Source: Prevotella sp. UBA4341 (GTDB lineage Bacteria; Bacteroidota; Bacteroidia; Bacteroidales; Bacteroidaceae). From it: a DNA stretch of 16,699 nt. How positions within the stretch are numbered: position 1 is the stretch's first letter; each line of letters opens with the position of its first letter. Positions 14,084 through 16,699 of this stretch are shown piece after piece. Under the pieces are notes generated by a model that saw nothing but the letters and a program-made list of their open reading frames with translations, ran no database searches and was not told where the DNA came from. The stretch is from assembly GCA_002393705.1 (NCBI GenBank), contig DGTH01000075.1:1-16699 (forward strand). Direction: 5' to 3'. Both the position numbers and the translations under genes were made by a program.

Positions 14084-15775
14084 TCAGTTTTCCCCCCTTC
14101 TAATCTTCTCCATGTACTCCTTGGGCTGGCAACCAAACTCCTTCTTGAAGGCGGTCGAAAAATACTTCGGGTCTTTGTAGCCCACGCGGTAGGCCAGGTC
14201 GCTGACGCGCAGGTCTGGCTCCTGGCGTATGATGTCGTCAATGGCCTTCATGCGGATGTCGCGTATGAAGCTGGTGACGTTCATGCCCGTGGTGGCGCGC
14301 AGCTTGTTGTAGAGTGTCGATTGGCTGGCACCCATTTCGCGGGCAAAGGCGTCGCGGTCGAAATCGGCATCGGCCAGGTGGTCGTTGACGCACTGAATGG
14401 CTCGCTGGAGGAATTCATTGTCGGGCGAGGGGTTCTCGGTTACTTTCTTCTTCGTCTCGACAATGGTCTGCTGCTTGAACTCGTGCTGTATGCGCTGCCT
14501 GTTCTGGATGATGTTGTCTATGCGCAGCACAAGGTCGCTCAGGCGGAAGGGCTTGGTGATGAAGTCGTCGGCACCTATGCGAAGGGCGTCTTCGCGGTCG
14601 GAGTCCTGAACCTTGGCGGTGAGCAGAATGACGGGCAGATGGCTGTAGTCTGCGTCGCTCTTCACGATCTTGGTCAGCTCGTAGCCGTCCATTTCGGGCA
14701 TCATGACGTCAGAGACGATCAGGTCCAGACTCTCGGAGCGTATGACCGTAAGGGCTTTCTGGCCGTTCTGTGCGGTGAAGATGTGGTACTTCGTGCGCAG
14801 CAGCTGGTGCATGAGCATAAGCAGCTCCACGTTGTCCTCGACCAAGAGCAGCTTGTAGGCGTTCTCGTCGGCCTCGGGGCGTGCGTTCAGCTCCTCGCGG
14901 CTCTTGCGCTCCATCTCTGAAATGTCGAGCAGGTTGGTCTGGGGCACGTTGACGCGTATCTTGCCCTGCTCGTCAATCTGCGACGGCGAGAAGTTTTCTT
15001 TATTAATGGGCAGGTCGATGGTAAACGTGGTGCCCTGGCCTTCCTCGCTCTCGAAACTGATGGTGCCCCGGTGAAGATAGACCAGGTCGCGGGTCAGCGA
15101 GAGGCCGATGCCGGTACCGAAGGTGTTGCGGTTGCGGTACTCGCCGTCGTAGAAGCGGTGGAAGAGTCCCTTCTGCCGGTCTTTGGGAATGCCGATGCCG
15201 TTGTCGCTTACGCGTATAATAATGTGGTCAAACTTGCGGTTGGTCCTTACGTTGAGCTCCACGCGTCCTTGCTTTTCGGTGTATTTGGCGGCATTGGTCA
15301 GCAGGTTGAAGATGATTTTGTCCAGCTTGTCGGGGTCTAACCAGCCCATCATGCTTTCCGGCGTGCAGCTGATGCTGAACTCGAGACCCTTCTTCTGCAT
15401 GAGCGGTTCGATGGTGAGGGCCGTCTCGCGGATGTACTTCATGACGTCGCCATGGCTGACGCGCAACTTCAGTTCGCCCGACTGTGACTTGCTGGTCTCC
15501 AGAATGGTCTGCAGCAGACGGACCATGCGCTGTATGTTCAGCTGCATGAGGTCGTAGTCGTTGTCGTATTTGGGTTCTGCTTCGCGCAGATGGTCAACCG
15601 AGGCCGAAATAATGGTCAGCGGGGTCAGCAGTTCGTGGGTAATGTTGGTGTAGATGCGTTCCATCTGGAGTCGGTTGCGCATGCGGACGCTACGCAAGTA
15701 GAGCCATCTTCCCAAGTAGAGAAGAACCAGCAGAACGGCCAGGCCGAGCAGAAACCACCAAATGCTGAGATACAT
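14084..15775 (-). CDS. Hybrid histidine kinase/response regulator/AraC protein without a periplasmic sensor
   Basis: This 563-residue hybrid two-component regulator contains one membrane helix (about 6-27), HisKA with phospho-acceptor H47 (NITHELLTPLT), HATPase with N-box NLLTNAAKY (N161), DNGIGIP (191-197) and GTGIGL (220-225), a receiver domain with D356 (SDVMMP) and K408 (TKPF), and an AraC double helix-turn-helix at about 463-555. Normal family members carry about 800 further N-terminal residues of propeller and Y_Y_Y sensor in the periplasm; here only five residues precede the helix. This is not a missed start: an in-frame TAA lies at 15790-15788, four codons before the ATG, and the upstream region holds promoter-like and repeated motifs instead of coding sequence. 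All catalytic residues are intact. Input must come from the membrane, the cytoplasm or a partner protein. Confidence 0.92.
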   Translation of the reverse strand: MYLSIWWFLLGLAVLLVLLYLGRWLYLRSVRMRNRLQMERIYTNITHELLTPLTIISASVDHLREAEPKYDNDYDLMQLNIQRMVRLLQTILETSKSQSGELKLRVSHGDVMKYIRETALTIEPLMQKKGLEFSISCTPESMMGWLDPDKLDKIIFNLLTNAAKYTEKQGRVELNVRTNRKFDHIIIRVSDNGIGIPKDRQKGLFHRFYDGEYRNRNTFGTGIGLSLTRDLVYLHRGTISFESEEGQGTTFTIDLPINKENFSPSQIDEQGKIRVNVPQTNLLDISEMERKSREELNARPEADENAYKLLLVEDNVELLMLMHQLLRTKYHIFTAQNGQKALTVIRSESLDLIVSDVMMPEMDGYELTKIVKSDADYSHLPVILLTAKVQDSDREDALRIGADDFITKPFRLSDLVLRIDNIIQNRQRIQHEFKQQTIVETKKKVTENPSPDNEFLQRAIQCVNDHLADADFDRDAFAREMGASQSTLYNKLRATTGMNVTSFIRDIRMKAIDDIIRQEPDLRVSDLAYRVGYKDPKYFSTAFKKEFGCQPKEYMEKIRRGEN

Positions 15776-15795
15776 GTAGTCTTTGTTTTAGACCG

Positions 15796-15803
15796 CGAAG
15801 GTA
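15796..15803 (-). promoter_or_regulatory. Weak -7 box of the hybrid regulator gene
   Basis: On the minus strand TACCTTCG (15803-15796) matches TAnnTTTG at all but one base. A TTGAC sequence lies about 23 bases upstream (15829-15825), a loose -33. The leader would be about 15-20 bases. The divergence from consensus suggests a need for activation. Confidence 0.5.
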
Positions 15804-15832
15804 CGACTTTTTATCGAAAAAGCCGTCAACGT

Positions 15833-15895
15833 TAGGTCGAAAATGCGTTATTATAGACGAAAAAGGTTCGTTTTCCGTTATTTTAGGTCGAAAAA
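15833..15895. promoter_or_regulatory. Three direct repeats of TAGGTCGAAAA type, candidate operator
   Basis: TAGGTCGAAAA (15833), TAGACGAAAA (15854) and TAGGTCGAAAAA (15884), with starts 21 and 30 bases apart, close to two and three helical turns. Upstream GTTA or GTTATT is shared. The repeats lie 30-90 bases upstream of the hybrid regulator -7 box. AraC-type proteins bind direct repeats, so autoregulation is plausible (inference). Confidence 0.55.
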
Positions 15896-15937
15896 CAGTG
15901 ATGCTGACGCTTATTCTACCTTTTTCTGTCAGCAATA

Positions 15938-15969
15938 TTTGGTTTTTGGGTGGCGTTGTAGTATCTTTG
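15938..15969 (+). promoter_or_regulatory. Orphan plus-strand Bacteroidetes promoter
   Basis: TTTG (15938-15941) and TATCTTTG (15962-15969) are 20 bases apart. No plus-strand gene follows; a hairpin terminator follows within about 100 bases. Confidence 0.75.
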
Positions 15970-15975
15970 CACCAT

Positions 15976-16070
15976 CAAAAAGATTTTTTAATGGTTAAGG
16001 TTTATGGTTGATTAATTTAGTTTTTTAAAAGTATTAAGGAAAAGGCCCCGCTGTGAAGCGTGGCCTTTTC
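15976..16070 (+). ncRNA. Candidate small RNA of about 95 bases with a six-codon ORF
   Basis: The stretch is bounded by a promoter matching both consensus boxes and a GTGA-looped hairpin. It contains ATG GTT AAG GTT TAT GGT TGA (15991-16011), encoding MVKVYG, and no longer ORF. The neighbouring genes on both sides are on the minus strand, so this would be a free-standing transcript. The start is estimated at about 7 bases after the -7 box. I do not match it to a known RNA family. Confidence 0.45.
16039..16070 (+). terminator. Hairpin terminator of the orphan transcript
   Basis: GAAAAGGCC (16039-16047) pairs with GGCCTTTTC (16062-16070); after one mismatch, CGCT and AGCG close a GTGA (GNRA-type) loop. 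The T-run is short (TTTTCT), so termination efficiency is uncertain. The A-rich 5' side means it could also work for minus-strand transcripts. Confidence 0.7.
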
Positions 16071-16087
16071 TGATGATAGCAAGTGAA

Positions 16088-16150
16088 GGATTTACGAATT
16101 TACGAATTTACGGATTTACGGATTTACGGATTTTCGGATTTTCGATTTTC
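16088..16150. repeat. Tandem octamer array, seven units of GGATTTAC type
   Basis: Seven 8-base units (GGATTTAC, GAATTTAC twice, GGATTTAC twice, GGATTTTC twice) then GATTTTC. The array is an approximate inverted partner of the tandem copies at 16204-16232, so transcripts across 16088-16232 could fold into a long imperfect hairpin. 16151-16203 shows no other feature. Confidence 0.85.
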
Positions 16151-16203
16151 TATTTGAATCACCCGAAAGTCTTAATTCGTTAGCTGCCCGCAGACAAATA
16201 AAT

Positions 16204-16232
16204 CGTAAATCGAAAATACGTAAATCGAAAAT
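16204..16232 (-). repeat. Two copies of the dispersed 14-mer after the trxB stop
   Basis: On the minus strand ATTTTCGATTTACG occurs at 16232-16219 and 16217-16204, one base apart, starting 7 bases past the trxB stop. The third copy is at 14063-14076. Confidence 0.85.
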
Positions 16233-16238
16233 CTCCGT

Positions 16239-16699
16239 CTAACGGTCCCCAGCCAACAGGAAGCGTTCGGCTTCGATGGCGGCCTGACAACCAGTGCCGG
16301 CTGCAGTAATGGCCTGACGGTAGGTGGGGTCGGCACAGTCGCCGGCTACGAAGATGCCGGGCAGCTTGGTGCGGGGCGTACCGTCTATCTTCTTCAGGTA
16401 GCCCACTTCGTCCGTGTCTAACCACTCGCGGAAGATGTCGGTATTGGGCTTGTGGCCAATGGCCAGGAAGAAACCGTCAATGGCTATTTCGACCTGCTCT
16501 TCGTCGGCTTCACCTTTACGCTTAACCAGGAGGGCACCCTCTACGCCGTTCTCGCCGGTGAGTCCGATGGTGTTGTGCTCAAAGAGTATCTCGATGTTCT
16601 CGGCATCCATGACGCGCTGCTGCATGACTTTCGAGGCGCGCAGGAAGGGCTTGCGCACAATCATATAGACCTTTTTGGCAAGGTGGCTCAGGTACAGGG
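16239..16699 (-). CDS. trxB: Thioredoxin reductase, C-terminal part (5' end outside window)
   Basis: The open frame enters at the window edge (LYLSHLAKKVYMIVRKPFLRASKVMQ) and ends at TAG 16241-16239. It covers the second half of the NADPH domain (RASKVMQQRV), the AIGHKPNT motif, and the C-terminal FAD-binding block GIFVAGDCADPTYRQAITAAGTGCQAA. These are diagnostic of low-molecular-weight flavoprotein thioredoxin reductase, which passes electrons from NADPH through FAD and a CxxC pair to thioredoxin in the cytoplasm. The CxxC active site and NADPH GxGxxA motif lie upstream, outside the window, so they cannot be checked. Roughly 153 of about 310 residues are present. The internal ATG at 16664 is not the start. 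Confidence 0.93.
   Translation of the reverse strand, partial: LYLSHLAKKVYMIVRKPFLRASKVMQQRVMDAENIEILFEHNTIGLTGENGVEGALLVKRKGEADEEQVEIAIDGFFLAIGHKPNTDIFREWLDTDEVGYLKKIDGTPRTKLPGIFVAGDCADPTYRQAITAAGTGCQAAIEAERFLLAGDR

Noticed and set aside
1..16699. tRNA, rRNA, insertion sequence, integrase or prophage genes
   Set aside because: I looked on both strands and saw no cloverleaf, rRNA segment, transposase or integrase motif.

Overview
The window looks like a chromosome segment from a Bacteroidota bacterium, most likely a Bacteroidales member of the Prevotella type. Three things point there. Promoters have the Bacteroidetes form (TTTG about 20 bases before TAnnTTTG). There is a hybrid two-component regulator and a propeller-sensor AraC regulator, both typical of gut Bacteroidales. 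A large secreted esterase ends in a C-terminal tail typical of Prevotella. The genus is inference.

Layout. 1-566 (-): polyprenol-phosphate mannose synthase-type glycosyltransferase, cut by the window edge. 567-785: divergent promoter region with a heptamer array and a 40-base palindrome. 786-4346 (+): mfd, transcription-repair coupling factor, interrupted in frame by several repeat-derived inserts. 4350-4920 (+): hsp20 with a sigma-54-type promoter and an upstream palindrome. 4940-6603 (+): Bacteroidetes promoter, strongly structured leader, then a membrane-bound propeller/AraC regulator. 6614-9835 (-): secreted CE7-type esterase followed by a 48-residue small protein, convergent with the regulator. 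10075-10419 (-): decayed MNT-type nucleotidyltransferase. 10420-10819: gene-free, repeat-rich. 10820-13915 (-): Na/Pi cotransporter, then a TrpB2-type enzyme, 24 bases apart. 14084-15775 (-): hybrid histidine kinase/response regulator/AraC protein with no sensor domain. 15776-16238: regulatory intergenic region with candidate operators and an orphan promoter-to-terminator unit that may encode a small RNA. 16239-16699 (-): trxB, 3' part only.

How genes may work together. The propeller/AraC regulator lies next to the esterase and its small protein, so it may control them. The Na/Pi transporter and TrpB2 are probably cotranscribed. The sensorless hybrid regulator has repeated motifs upstream of its own start that could be autoregulatory sites.

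The most unusual theme is repeats. Five arrays with different sequences share a 7-base period, and GC-rich double-hairpin elements recur. Both types lie between genes and also inside mfd, where they are translated.
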